DNA of 64,000 nucleotides from Fusarium oxysporum f. sp. lycopersici 4287 (Eukaryota > Ascomycota > Sordariomycetes > Hypocreales > Nectriaceae): the NCBI RefSeq assembly GCF_000149955.1, contig NC_030993.1, positions 1,521,048 to 1,585,047 of the forward strand, in the 5' to 3' direction. The notes beneath the pieces are model-generated. The model searched no databases and was not told where the DNA came from. It was given only the letters and a program-made list of their open reading frames with translations. Positions 23,704 to 34,054 of this stretch are shown in pieces. The position numbers were made by a program, and so were the translations under genes. The stretch's first letter is position 1, and each line of letters starts with the position of its first letter.

Positions 23704-25164
23704 TTAATCACTGTCCTCTTCCTTCAGCTGCTTCTTCAATCCTGCTTTCCCTCCATACTGTCTCTTCCCTGTTCGCTCCATCAGTCCATCAAGAGGACAT
23801 TTTGATTTACTCCATTCTTTGCTCCCCTCGCTTGTGTTTGCTCTACAGCGGATACAACTTCGTCCGTGTTGGACGAACAGTTTGTGCAATCCATACTTCA
23901 GATGATTGGGGATGCGCACCTCCAGGTGACTAAATGTTTGATCCCGAGTGGCTTTGGGGGGTATCCATTTCAACCATCCACTGATACGGTGAACATGGGT
24001 GTCAACTGCGAAGCTAGGTTGTTGGAGACAGAAGAGAATAACGCAAGATGCTGTCTTGACGCCAATACCAGGGAATTTAGTGAGTGTCTGCATGGCTTCA
24101 TCAGGAGCCATACCATGTATATGGTCTAGTGAAAGAATGTCTTGTTCTGTCTTCAAGATTTCAAGATCTTTTTGACCTTGAGTTTTGTTGTCCGCTCCGG
24201 TGATACCAGATAAGTTCCCCCCTTTCTTCTCTTGCATAAAAGCCTCTCGTCGTTTTGTGTTCTCTTCATGAACTAATTCCAGGATTGCCTTGATGTCTTT
24301 ACCCTTGACCTGAGCCAAGCCACCTGTCTTGATCGATTCAACGATGGTAGGCAAAGGAGCAACTCTGACCTTGTTCCAGTCAACGCTGCCTTTCCCAATA
24401 CCTTTGTCGACAGTGCCGAATGTGGCCACCAGCCCCCTGAATGCTGCACTTGAGTTGCGGTTGGAAGTGTTCGCACTTAAGCGGGTACGAATCAAGGCAT
24501 CGAGAACAGATGGTACCTCTCCGCAACCCGACACTTCCAAAGATGGCGCTGGTATCTTCTCGGGGGCTTTGGCTTCTCCATGTACTTTCGCCAGTCGGCG
24601 ATAAACCTCTTCACACTCTTCTGCCGATGGGGCGCTCCACTCTGGAAAGGGCGTCATGCCAGGAGTAAGTCCATACGGGTTATCCTTGGTCTTTTTGACC
24701 GTTTTCCAAACTGGTGCTTCTATTGCCACCTGGAGATCCTCATCCTTGACCTCCTTCCTTACGGACGAAGGCTTGACTTGAAGTTTAGTTATTGTCTCGT
24801 CATCAGATTCGAAGTATGAAGATTTTGCAGCTGATTTCCTTGGGCGAAGGGACCTTCGGGTTGCCAACTCCATGACCTGGGCCGAACCTTGGTTCGCAGC
24901 TTTCATCCCCGATTTGGCCACAGGTGAGACCTCTTCGACTTTGGCACTTTTCTTCAAGTCCTGCGTTTCTTTCAAATCTTCCGGGGGTGTGGGAATCGTT
25001 TCGATATCCTTCCGGGGAGCACGAACAGGTCCCAGATTGTGCGGAAGGTCATCCAAATACTCATTTTCCACCTGGTCCTTGGCCTTCCTCCCGGTCTTCC
25101 TTTTCTTCACAGACGCCTCCTCTCGACTAGCAACCTTACGTTTCCGTAAAGTTCGAGCAGCCAT
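23704..25164 (-). CDS. HhH-GPD DNA glycosylase, endonuclease III-like
   Basis: A single-exon gene of 486 aa, started at the ATG 25162-25164 (MAARTLRKRK). A longer frame to 25287 would add 41 residues of poor coding character. Residues 1-160 are basic and disordered with RKRK-type nuclear signals. The HhH-GPD fold spans ~215-440: the first helix LIRTRLSANTSNRNS, the helix-hairpin-helix FPGIGVKTASCV with the catalytic Lys (~370), and FAVDTHVHRISGWLKW with the catalytic Asp (~388). Lys plus Asp predicts a bifunctional glycosylase/AP lyase for base excision repair. The C-terminal cysteines (437, 440, 456) do not form the usual four-Cys iron-sulfur loop. The lesion or base removed is unknown. It is divergent from the RID-type methyltransferase gene. 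Confidence 0.88.
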   Translation of the reverse strand: MAARTLRKRKVASREEASVKKRKTGRKAKDQVENEYLDDLPHNLGPVRAPRKDIETIPTPPEDLKETQDLKKSAKVEEVSPVAKSGMKAANQGSAQVMELATRRSLRPRKSAAKSSYFESDDETITKLQVKPSSVRKEVKDEDLQVAIEAPVWKTVKKTKDNPYGLTPGMTPFPEWSAPSAEECEEVYRRLAKVHGEAKAPEKIPAPSLEVSGCGEVPSVLDALIRTRLSANTSNRNSSAAFRGLVATFGTVDKGIGKGSVDWNKVRVAPLPTIVESIKTGGLAQVKGKDIKAILELVHEENTKRREAFMQEKKGGNLSGITGADNKTQGQKDLEILKTEQDILSLDHIHGMAPDEAMQTLTKFPGIGVKTASCVILFCLQQPSFAVDTHVHRISGWLKWIPPKATRDQTFSHLEVRIPNHLKYGLHKLFVQHGRSCIRCRANTSEGSKEWSKSKCPLDGLMERTGKRQYGGKAGLKKQLKEEDSD

Positions 25165-26770
25165 CTCGACTTGCGCAGAAGGTGTGAAAGTATGGAAGTG
25201 ACAAAAGATTGGAGATGATGTAGATAGGCTCGGACAGGGGTGCAGTGGTGTCCAAAACTTGACGGCAAGTAGCAAATAGCTTTTCATTCCACAAGAGCAG
25301 GCAATCTCTTGATGTTTTATATCAACAGCATACTCATTTTTGTTCTGGTCATGGTAAGTGTTTGATCAGTTTTGCGATTACTTATAGTTGATCGCATCAA
25401 TGACCTCAACAGTCGACACAAGGATCGCTGGGGTCTACCTCCACACTTGCAAATCGTCACTCTGCCGGGATCCACTGAACTACCTAACCGAAATTGGTCA
25501 GAGTGGCTTTACGGTTTGACTACTCGTACGTTACCTAAGGTACCTACTTACCCTGTGCCACCCGCCCTTGAAATAGCAACATCAAGGAGCATCAGAACAC
25601 AATACATGATTATTATGTTCTTCAAAAGTTGCTTCGGCTTGTACAGCTCCGTTTTCTTTTTTCTCTGGGGTATCACTGATAATTGCTACCCCGACTTTCA
25701 TCATACCAAATCAGGACTCAGTCACCCTTCAGCTTTGGTAAATGAGTTGCTTCAAAAGTGTTCCAATATCAAACAGCTGAGTGGATGATATCCCCAATAG
25801 AGCTCAGCAAAGGGCCCAGCGAAAAAGTCTCCGGAGACATTCATGAAGCTAGCCATGTTTTTGGAGCTCGAGCTGAATGTTGCTGAACTCATTCATTACA
25901 TTATGCCTTCCACTGCCTTACAATGTCTTTGCAACACGAACCCATTAGACACCGGATATATCCTTGGAAGCTATTGAACATACACTAGAGCTAGTGAGGC
26001 CAGTTAGCCTCGTTCAATAACCAATATAGATGTAGTATGCAAGTTCTCAGATTGAGTAACACTGATAACAGATCTCGTGCGGTTTATATGTGATGTACAC
26101 TGTCCAAATAGTGAACACTGATGGACTGGAACATGGATTGAGGAGCTTCAACCGAGCCAAAAGACCCATTGATTCTATAAACCGTTGGTGAGCTATCTCT
26201 CGGTGTACCATAATGGAAAGATAGAGCGGATGGGTTTCCTATGCACGAACAAGCGCAAGTAAGAAATGGCGCCTGCGACAACGATGCAATGATGCCAACG
26301 GAAGCATATATACCAAGTCTTGTAATAGAGCTGTAACACAAGTTTCACGAGAATACGATACAAGCCACAAGAACATAAATATTGTTTCAATAAAATCCTC
26401 AGTTGGTTGATAGTACTTGCAGCAAGGTTTCACGACGAATAAGAGCTTTGACGAGACAAACGACCAATAGGTCATGTTGCGCGGACCAAATATTCAAAGA
26501 GAAAGATATATGTTGCCCTAGATACCAGGGAATTCACCTAAACTCAAGGACCTAACCGCTTATGACACAATAAACCACTTCTCTCGCTTTCTCTCCTGCA
26601 ACCAATCATCACTTTTCCACTCTCTATTCATCGGCCAAAGGCAACAATTGCCTCGTTTGCTCGGGGTATGCAATCATAATCTTTTCTTTCCTGTATTGCG
26701 ATTCAAAGTAAACTAACACAGCGACGTAGATATTTCTTTTGATCGCTAGGCTCAGGTCCGGTTCTCGACC
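25165..26770. promoter_or_regulatory. divergent intergenic region, glycosylase / RID homologue
   Basis: A 1.6-kb spacer between two genes transcribed away from each other. A TACCTAAGGTACCTACTTACC cluster lies near 25533-25553. Many weak short frames are present, none convincing. The last 200 bases are C/T-rich and should include the RID-homologue leader. Confidence 0.45.
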
Positions 26771-28711
26771 ATGCCTATCGAAAGAATCGACCTTGAGGCA
26801 CAATCAGAGACCGATGACGTTTTATTTCTTTCTGAAGAATCTAGTGGGACTTTTGAGCGTCGAAGGCGTCTCTCATCTTGCACAATTGGAGATGAGGACA
26901 CCAGCAGTCACTCAAACACCTCAGCCCGTCTTCTCGAACAGGGCGAACTTGAGCTCAAGGCAATGAGGCTACTGAATACGACTATACAAGCAGGTTCCTT
27001 TCTCGGAGTACGCCAATTCTTTTCTGGGAAATATCTTGTTGAGTTTATTCTGGTCAAAATTCTGGTTCGATGCCGGTCTACAGACGCGATCAAAATCCGT
27101 GGCACACCCTTCTTGAGAAATCGCTCGGCTTTAGCAAAGCTTCCAAAGAAGCCAAACGAAGTCTGCATGCTGATATGCAGAGATAGTGACACGAACAACG
27201 AAGAGGTCACAGACATCAGTCCATCACAAGTGGTTCAAGTGCACCCACTGCTCATCACTAACGCGAAATACCCCAATTTCAACCGGGTTGTCTTCAATCC
27301 ACAACATCCCGCAGAAAGGGGCCGACCGAATGTGCAGTCCACACACTTGACCTGCCGCTAGAAGCTGGAGGTTTGTTACGCTGGACAAGGGAGCCGTAGG
27401 AAGCAGGTTGAAGAATCTCTTGTTCGCGTTGACTCCAGCGAAGTCTCACGGAGAGAATATAGAATTTCCAACGAGATACTCCGCAACAGATGGCGAGGAA
27501 CTACCGCCAAAGGAGGCTCATGGAACCCCTTTTCAGGCGGTCACCATATTGACCTGGAGTCAGAGCGGTCCAACGAAGGAGATCGAAGCCACGGTCAGCA
27601 GTACACGATATTTGACTCTTGTTCCGGTGCTGGCGGAGTGTCGCGAGGAGCCCTCATGGCTGGCTTCAGAGTTCGATATGCGTTGGACAAAGCACCGGAG
27701 GTTTGGGATACCTACCAAGCAAACTTCCCTGGAACCGAACTATACAAGATGTCCCTTGACCAATTTCTATCCAGCGCGCAGACGAGTCATATGCGAGTTG
27801 ATGTTCTACACTTTTCTCCGCCATGTCAATTCTTTTCGCCAGCACACACGCACGCATCAGAACATGATGATGCGAATATTTTCGCATTGTATGGCTGCAA
27901 TCAACTACTCAAGAAGTTGCGTCCCCGTATCATCACCGTGGAACAGACATTCGGGCTTACGCATGACCGGCACGAGGAGTACTTTAATGGCTTCCTTGGG
28001 GACTTCACACAGCATGGCTACTCCATACGCTGGAGAGTCATAAGGCTTTGCACGTGGGGAGCTGCTCAAGATCGGAGACGCCTAATCATCATTGCCGCTG
28101 CACCTGGCGAGAGAATTCCAACCTTCCCCCAGGCTACACACAGTCAGGAGGGTGGCAACGGACTATTGCCCTACAACAGCATCGGAAAGGCGCTAAGGGA
28201 CATCCGCGCAGGAGACGATCTTCATGACCTTGATAATGTCCATTATTTCGATCCACTACGAGCGCCATATGACCCGGAACGCCTGGCAGGGACTATCACC
28301 ACTGGCGGAGGTTACTTTTACTACCCTGACGGCTCACGAAAGCTCACTCTGAGAGAGTATGCAAGCTTGCAAGGATTCCCCAAGTCACATCAGTTCCTCG
28401 GTACTAAAACATCCATCAAACGGCAAATCGGAAATGCGTTTCCCCCAAACACAGTTCGTGTTCTCTACAAGCACTTAGAACAATGGCTCTTAAACGAAGA
28501 CCGCATGAAACCATTCACCAACAACCAGGACGCCATTCTCATTGAGGATGATTCCGATACACCACCCAATCTTACAGATGATTCTGAGGATAGGCCACGC
28601 CACTTTCCGGATATGATGGACGGAAATATTGTTGAGACTTTCGATATACAACAACATCGACGCGGCAGAGACCCTTGGGCAGTCGAGGACATGGTGATTG
28701 ACTTGACCTAG
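26771..28711 (+). pseudogene. rid: RID/Masc1-type cytosine DNA methyltransferase with in-frame TAG
   Basis: One frame runs 26771-28711 (646 codons) with a single internal stop, TAG at 27359-27361. RID-class proteins are needed for repeat-induced point mutation in Neurospora. Methyltransferase motifs are all present: motif I FDSCSGAGGVSRGALMAGF, motif IV FSPPCQFFS (catalytic Cys ~352), the RID-specific VEQTFGL in place of ENV, motif VIII AAQDRRRLI, and RQIGNAFPP near the end. The N-terminal third is a BAH-like region. The TAG falls in HLTCR-stop-KLEV, where family members usually have CRWK, so the lost codon was probably TGG. TGG to TAG is a G-to-A change, the type RIP makes. A 75-nt intron (27287-27361, weak donor GTTGTC) would also remove the stop but deletes that conserved segment. 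Read as an inactivated allele, pending RNA data. Confidence 0.75.
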
Positions 28712-29415
28712 CTCCTGGGCAGGTTTGGTCAAGACAAAATGGTACGGAGAACGAGATCAGTGGTTACTGGTTTAGTATTGTAGCAACCTGGAAACTAGAC
28801 GACAGTTTTTCTCCCTGGAAAGGTCACGATGTGGTAGATAACTGTTCTGATCGAGCTTTAGATACTTAAGGTAGCCGTCACGAATACCAGTGTTTGATTA
28901 CTTTACATTAGTACCTTACCTGGCACACCCGCCCTGGGGTCTGAGATATCCTTTGTAAGAGAGAGCCGATCTTGAACTAGCACCTGCTGCCACTGCCCTC
29001 TCTTTTTTTGCTCACGAAAACCCCCCCCTCAACTTTTGACAGTGATTCACAGCTGGCGGGCAGTGATTCACAGCGCGTCGGGTGCCTGCCGGCAGCCCCA
29101 GATGGGCACCTTCTTATAATAACAAACGGCGAGTGCAAACGCTTCTCCTCCTTCCTTCATCCTTCCTTGCATGCTTCTGCCTTAGGTTGGCTATATGTAT
29201 CTTCTCCTAGCTCCCGCTTCCACCCTTGCTTCTTCCATCATCATCTTCTTCCATCATCATCTTCTTCTCTCGATGCTTTGACGAGTCTTTAAGTCAATAC
29301 TACTTTGGACCACCTAGAGGCTAGGCATCTAAGACATCTTGTTCCGACGGCAGTTCGCGCTTTACTAGGTCACTCAATTTCTACTGCTGTTACGTCTTGT
29401 TGCTATTCTTCTGAT
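28712..29415. other. intergenic region upstream of the helicase
   Basis: The 3' flank of the RID homologue and the helicase leader. An 18-bp unit (TTCCATCATCATCTTC core) is repeated twice in tandem at about 29233-29268, in a C/T-rich leader. No gene is seen. Confidence 0.5.
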
Positions 29416-31869
29416 ATGGCGCCATCTGCTCCTATCATGTCGGCCCCTGTAGGACGAAGTGTTCATACGTCCGGAAATGTGAGTTTTGATCATCTAACCA
29501 CGCGAATTATGTCACTGACATTGTACTCTTAGAAGCCACTGGAACCATTGTACGCCCTGTCTGTAAGCGAGTATGTGAACAGACACGAGAATGGTACTAT
29601 AATCGAACAGCGCAACGAGGAGACGATTTTGAAACGGTTCAATGATCTTCGGACCTCTTTCAAAGCCTGGCCTATAGCGCAAATTGATTGCTTGGCAAAT
29701 CCTTTTACGACGACCTGGCTCCTCCTTGTCCCGGTCCCTAAACAATCTGAAGACCTCATCTTTCCCGCTCTCACCGACAACTTCCGCATCGAGTTTGAAG
29801 AAAGAATAAAGCTTTCGAACAGGACTTATTCTCTTGTCAATTTGTCAGCAACTCGCGTGAAAAACCCGTACGAGGATATGGAGAGCACCGTCGGCCCAGA
29901 GATCGTGAAATGTGCGGCCTTCAACGTCCAGGTTCCACGTGCGGTGAAGAATGAGGAAGGCGATCAAGAGATTCTCGAGTTGATGAACCACATGGAGACA
30001 GCCTCTACACTCGATGATTTTGAAAGCCTAACCTTGGACCAAACATCCCAGAAAAATATCTTCATTACATGGGACACGTTTTCTAACACCTATGAGGCCG
30101 AACTTGCCGCGATGCATCGCCTGACAGGCGATTGCCAGCTTGAAAGCCGGCAAATCAGTCAAAAATGCAAGGCTGCTTTTGAGATGATCCTAAACTTTGA
30201 AGGATCAAAAAAGACAATTGTCAATCTGCATAGCATCTTCCCTCACCTTCGCAATCCACGTCACCGGGATTATAGGGTTCGCTATAGTCTTCTGCGAAGA
30301 TTCCGATCCTTCAATAAGGATCACATGGCCGCCTTTGATGGCCTAAAGGCCATACCGAATGGTCTCTACTTTGTTAATGGATGTCCCGGTGCGGGCAAGA
30401 CAGAGTGGAATATGGTCGTTTCTGCTTTGATACAGTCAGTACGTCGCCCAGGTGCCAAAAAGCGGTATAACCCTATCCTGTTTCTTGTTGACCTCAACAA
30501 AACCGTTGATGATGCTGCGGACCGCTACTGGAACTTGGCAAAGGAGTGTGGTCTTCATCTTCGCATCATTCGAATGCACGGTTGGCCTTACGAAATGAAG
30601 AACAGCGAGAGACTGGGCAAAAACCAGGCGCAAGACTGTGACCAACAAACGGACTTCACGAGAAAGTTTCTGACAACTGCCAGCATCGAGAAGACTTTGA
30701 ACGCCGGAAGAAACCCCAACAAGGCGCCAACGCTGGATGAAGCTGCTTGGGACTACTATGAAAAGCACAAACATGGTGGGTTTGTAGCGCTCAAGAAAGT
30801 ACTCTCCAGAATGGAGGCTAATGACGCCTTGGACCACGACGAATGGAAATGTCTGAGAAATGAAGTCACGAAACTATACACCGCGGTTTTGAAGCAAGCG
30901 GACTTCATAGCGACAACGCCTGTGGCCGCATATGGCGGCTTCTCGAAACTCTTTAAGCCGGATATTATCTTCGTGGATGAAGCGCCACATGCAAGGGAGT
31001 TGACAACACTGATTCCGATTGCATTCTTCGAACCCTTTGCTTGGATTTTTACGGGTGATGTCAATCAGACCCGCCCCTTCGTGAAGAGTGGTGATGCACG
31101 GGATGCCCTGAAGAAAGGCCTTGAGGTAAATCCGTATTCTGAGCAGCTGCGTCTTAGTCTCATGGCAAGGGCCAATAGACTGGGGGCGATCAATAGTTCA
31201 TTGTTGATCAACAAGCGAGCGCATGGCAACTTGCACAAGCTGCCGTCGGATCTCTTCTATGGCGGAAAGATGTCTTCTGATTACCCATCATCGATGCAGT
31301 TCCCGGAAACCGTTAGCTACCTAAGACGGCACCTTGAGGCCTTCGGTAGTGGACGAAGACTGAACGCGAACCGGGCTATTATTGCCCTTTCGGCGAGCAA
31401 AGAGGAAAGCCATTGTCACAGTTTCTGGAACCCTGTGAATCATCGTTGGGTGTTGGCTGAAGTTAAAAAGCTTTTGCAGGACCCGTCATTTCGAACCATT
31501 ACGGACAGTCAGCAGCCCGGACGTGTGATGATCCAGACACCATATAGTGTCTCCATGCGTCAGTATGCATATGTGGTTAAAGGCTGGCCAATTGAGTGGC
31601 AGGAGAGGACAGAAGTCTTGACGGTAGACAAGGCTCAAGGTAATCAGGCAGATGTGGTTTTCCTCGATATGGTGAGAACCACGAAGCCCGGCTTCATGGA
31701 CGAGGCACAACGCCTCAACGTGGCAATAACCAGAGCCAGACAAGCGGAAATTGTCCTGATGCACCCTGCAATGACTTTTCGCCTACGTCAGGGTAAGCGG
31801 GTACCGACTGATTACACTTCAAAGGTCTGGGAGGATGCAGTTGCGAACGATCGCTTATTCGTGGTCTGA
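29416..31869 (+). CDS. SF1 (Upf1-like) helicase, fungal
   Basis: Exons are 29416-29478 and 29533-31869, giving 799 aa. The first exon (MAPSAPIMSAPVGRSVHTSG) is set by the ATG at 29416 and GTGAGT donor at 29479. The helicase core starts near residue 300: Walker A NGCPGAGKTEWN (~303-313), motif II IIFVDEAPHARELT (~501), GDVNQTRPF, motif V DKAQGNQADVVFLDMVRT, and motif VI RLNVAITRARQAEIVLMHP. The N-terminal ~280 residues have no domain I know. Motif II is DEAP rather than DEAA/DEAD. The substrate, RNA or DNA, cannot be told. It lies head-to-tail 0.7 kb after the RID homologue, so shared regulation is possible. It is not a Sen1 paralogue by sequence: the N-terminus and spacing differ. Confidence 0.85.
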
Positions 31870-32101
31870 CTGTGAAGTCTTCAAGAGGAATTTGATATGA
31901 TGAGGAGAAGCATACCTGATGGTGTTTGTAGCTGTTTGAGCACTTGAAGTTCAGTTGGTTGATAGGTCAAATTGGGTCTGTTGTCTTGTTGTTAATTAAA
32001 GGAAGCTTGGTTGCACCAAAACTGGAGTGGTACTTGTATCGAAGCTTGTACGCTATTTTCTAGAGAAGGTTGAATGAAAGAGAAGTTGTCGACAATTATT
32101 G

Positions 32102-32470
32102 CTACCTACTGACTTCGTCAAGAGATGAAGTCAAAACAAGGTCACAGTACCCCGATGGACTAGTGTCTTGGAGGCAATCGAGCCACACTGGGGTCGGTGT
32201 TGTGGTGGGGACATGGCTTGGCAACAACCTCGGGATTTCGTGAAGCATGAATGTTTGATTTAGAAATTGGAACAAATCTTCTTGTCTATTTTCACTGTTT
32301 GTAAGACGACGCGAAATGGACGGGGATGTACAGCGCAACGAATGATAGTGCTGACTTGAATAAACCAGGATCGGCTCAGGATATTCCCATGGAAGAGAAG
32401 CCAAGAATAAGGGTCCAATGGAGTATCTAGGTATGTAGAACAATGCAGGGTCTGAGGATTGACAAGACAT
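32102..32470 (-). CDS. possible small ORF, unsupported
   Basis: An ATG-started frame of 122 codons with fairly even amino-acid composition. I do not recognise a domain and see no intron support. It may be chance. It is listed because the region is otherwise empty. Confidence 0.15.
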   Translation of the reverse strand: MSCQSSDPALFYIPRYSIGPLFLASLPWEYPEPILVYSSQHYHSLRCTSPSISRRLTNSENRQEDLFQFLNQTFMLHEIPRLLPSHVPTTTPTPVWLDCLQDTSPSGYCDLVLTSSLDEVSR

Positions 32471-32753
32471 CCATCCTTTTTATCAGAGGCCGGTCCACTC
32501 TTCGTGTGATTGATCTGACTAGTCTGAGTACTTACTCAGGCCTTTAACTATTTATTACTTTTTACATTTGCTCGATTCCATATGACTTGATAAATTTTCA
32601 ACCCCAGTCATGTATCCTATCCCTTACGATGGATAATAATTACATTTTATCAAAGAGCGAGAGTAACGGAATGACAATAATCTCGCACGATCAGTGCCAT
32701 CAGACTGATCCGAAATGGCGCCAATTCTCGAGCCTTGCCTTACTCGCACTCGC

Positions 32754-33149
32754 TCACGAACACTGGAGAGGATCGGGCTGAGCCTTGGCTTGTAGGGCCA
32801 GCGAATAAGAACATCTTGCAAATACAGTGCTATCAGATCTAATGCTGCATTGCCATGGCCAGTAACTGGAGCGGCTTAGGTAATGTAAGCTGGTTGAGAG
32901 TCGTAGCGCTTCACGAGGCTTGAGCAAAGAGGAAATTATGCAGCCAATTTGACGGTTCTTTGAGTAATCTTTGCTCTTTTGATAATCACGAATGAATTTA
33001 TTTATAGAATTTTGCTGCAAATTACCATCGGCATTATGGGGCCAGTAGCTTGAGACCAGCTGCTTGACGAAACCCGCGGTCGAATGAAAACAGGGAACAG
33101 TGACATCGTCTCCCGATGTGACGATGTGATTGTTGCTAAAGCTGCTCAT
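32754..33149 (-). CDS. possible small protein, unsupported
   Basis: From the ATG at 33147-33149 the frame gives 131 residues (MSSFSNNHIVTSGDD at the start). Residues 1-80 look globular (FVKQLVSSYWPH, NSINKFIRDYQKSK, IGCIISSLLKP). The last third does not. It could be a small lineage-specific gene whose 3' end is spliced differently, or chance. No family is recognised. Confidence 0.25.
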   Translation of the reverse strand: MSSFSNNHIVTSGDDVTVPCFHSTAGFVKQLVSSYWPHNADGNLQQNSINKFIRDYQKSKDYSKNRQIGCIISSLLKPREALRLSTSLHYLSRSSYWPWQCSIRSDSTVFARCSYSLALQAKAQPDPLQCS

Positions 33150-34054
33150 CTTCAAAAGGAAACAAGATGAGACAGACTGAGAGAAAAGGTCTTGACGTAG
33201 TAAGTGAGATAGATGAGCTGAAAATTATAGACAGCACTGTTGAAGTCGAGTGATCAAATTGAGTTGAAACTGAGTGACCCTGATGACGCCAGGGGTGAGT
33301 TGACACTAACTCGAGATGAGTGTGGCTTAGACTGACGGAGCTTCGGACGGGAAGCGGGGCCTAAATAACGCCCTGTCCAATGAAATCTCGCCCCGTTGAG
33401 CCACTTTAATCTGGCAAGGGGAGGCAAGAAAACTGAGGACCTCTATTCTAGTGACAAAAAGAATTAGGCATAATTTGGTGTAGATTTTGTGGATTCTAGA
33501 TTATATATTTTTGACATCTTCGTCCAACGTCAGAAGTTTTCTTGCTCCCTGGGGGCCTGGGCAGTTGAAGACGTTGGAGCCCTGAAAAGGCGCGATAAAA
33601 ACCAATTGTCAGAAGGTGCTTCAGAGGGCCGTTGCTTTGCGCTTGCCCGCTGACGACTACCCCCGGAATCCCGCCATGTCATTGCATCTCACTCATGCAT
33701 GAATCTGTCTCTCACAACGATCGATCATGAGTACACTAACTATCCAACAGCTAAAGTGATCATCCCTTAATCCCCACCATATCTTCCGATTCATCGACTG
33801 GACCCTTTTAACAAAGCACAAGCCTTCCACGAGGCTCGCTGTGTCTCGCGCGACTGCGACGGCGGCCTCCCAAGACCCAAGCATCCAGTGTTATACCGGC
33901 CACCCCGCCCCAGTAACCTAACCCAGCAATACGACAAGAAGAATCACCACTCGATTAGCTGTCCCAATTCTCAGCTACCATCAGCTCTCGCCGGCTGCTG
34001 CTGGCTACCTCCGCATTCGCCACTTATTCCTCGAACCCGGTGTGGTCCAATTCG

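Larger units (their letters stand above)
31870..34054. other. intergenic region (2.2 kb)
   Basis: This holds two weak minus-strand frames listed separately (32102-32470 and 32754-33149) and the leader of the following gene. TATA-like and C/T-rich parts lie upstream of 34055. I see no RNA gene. Confidence 0.4.

Noticed and set aside
25165..25287. 41-residue N-terminal extension of the glycosylase
   Set aside because: Its composition does not suit a presequence or domain, and the ATG at 25164 is followed by a typical basic nuclear-type start.
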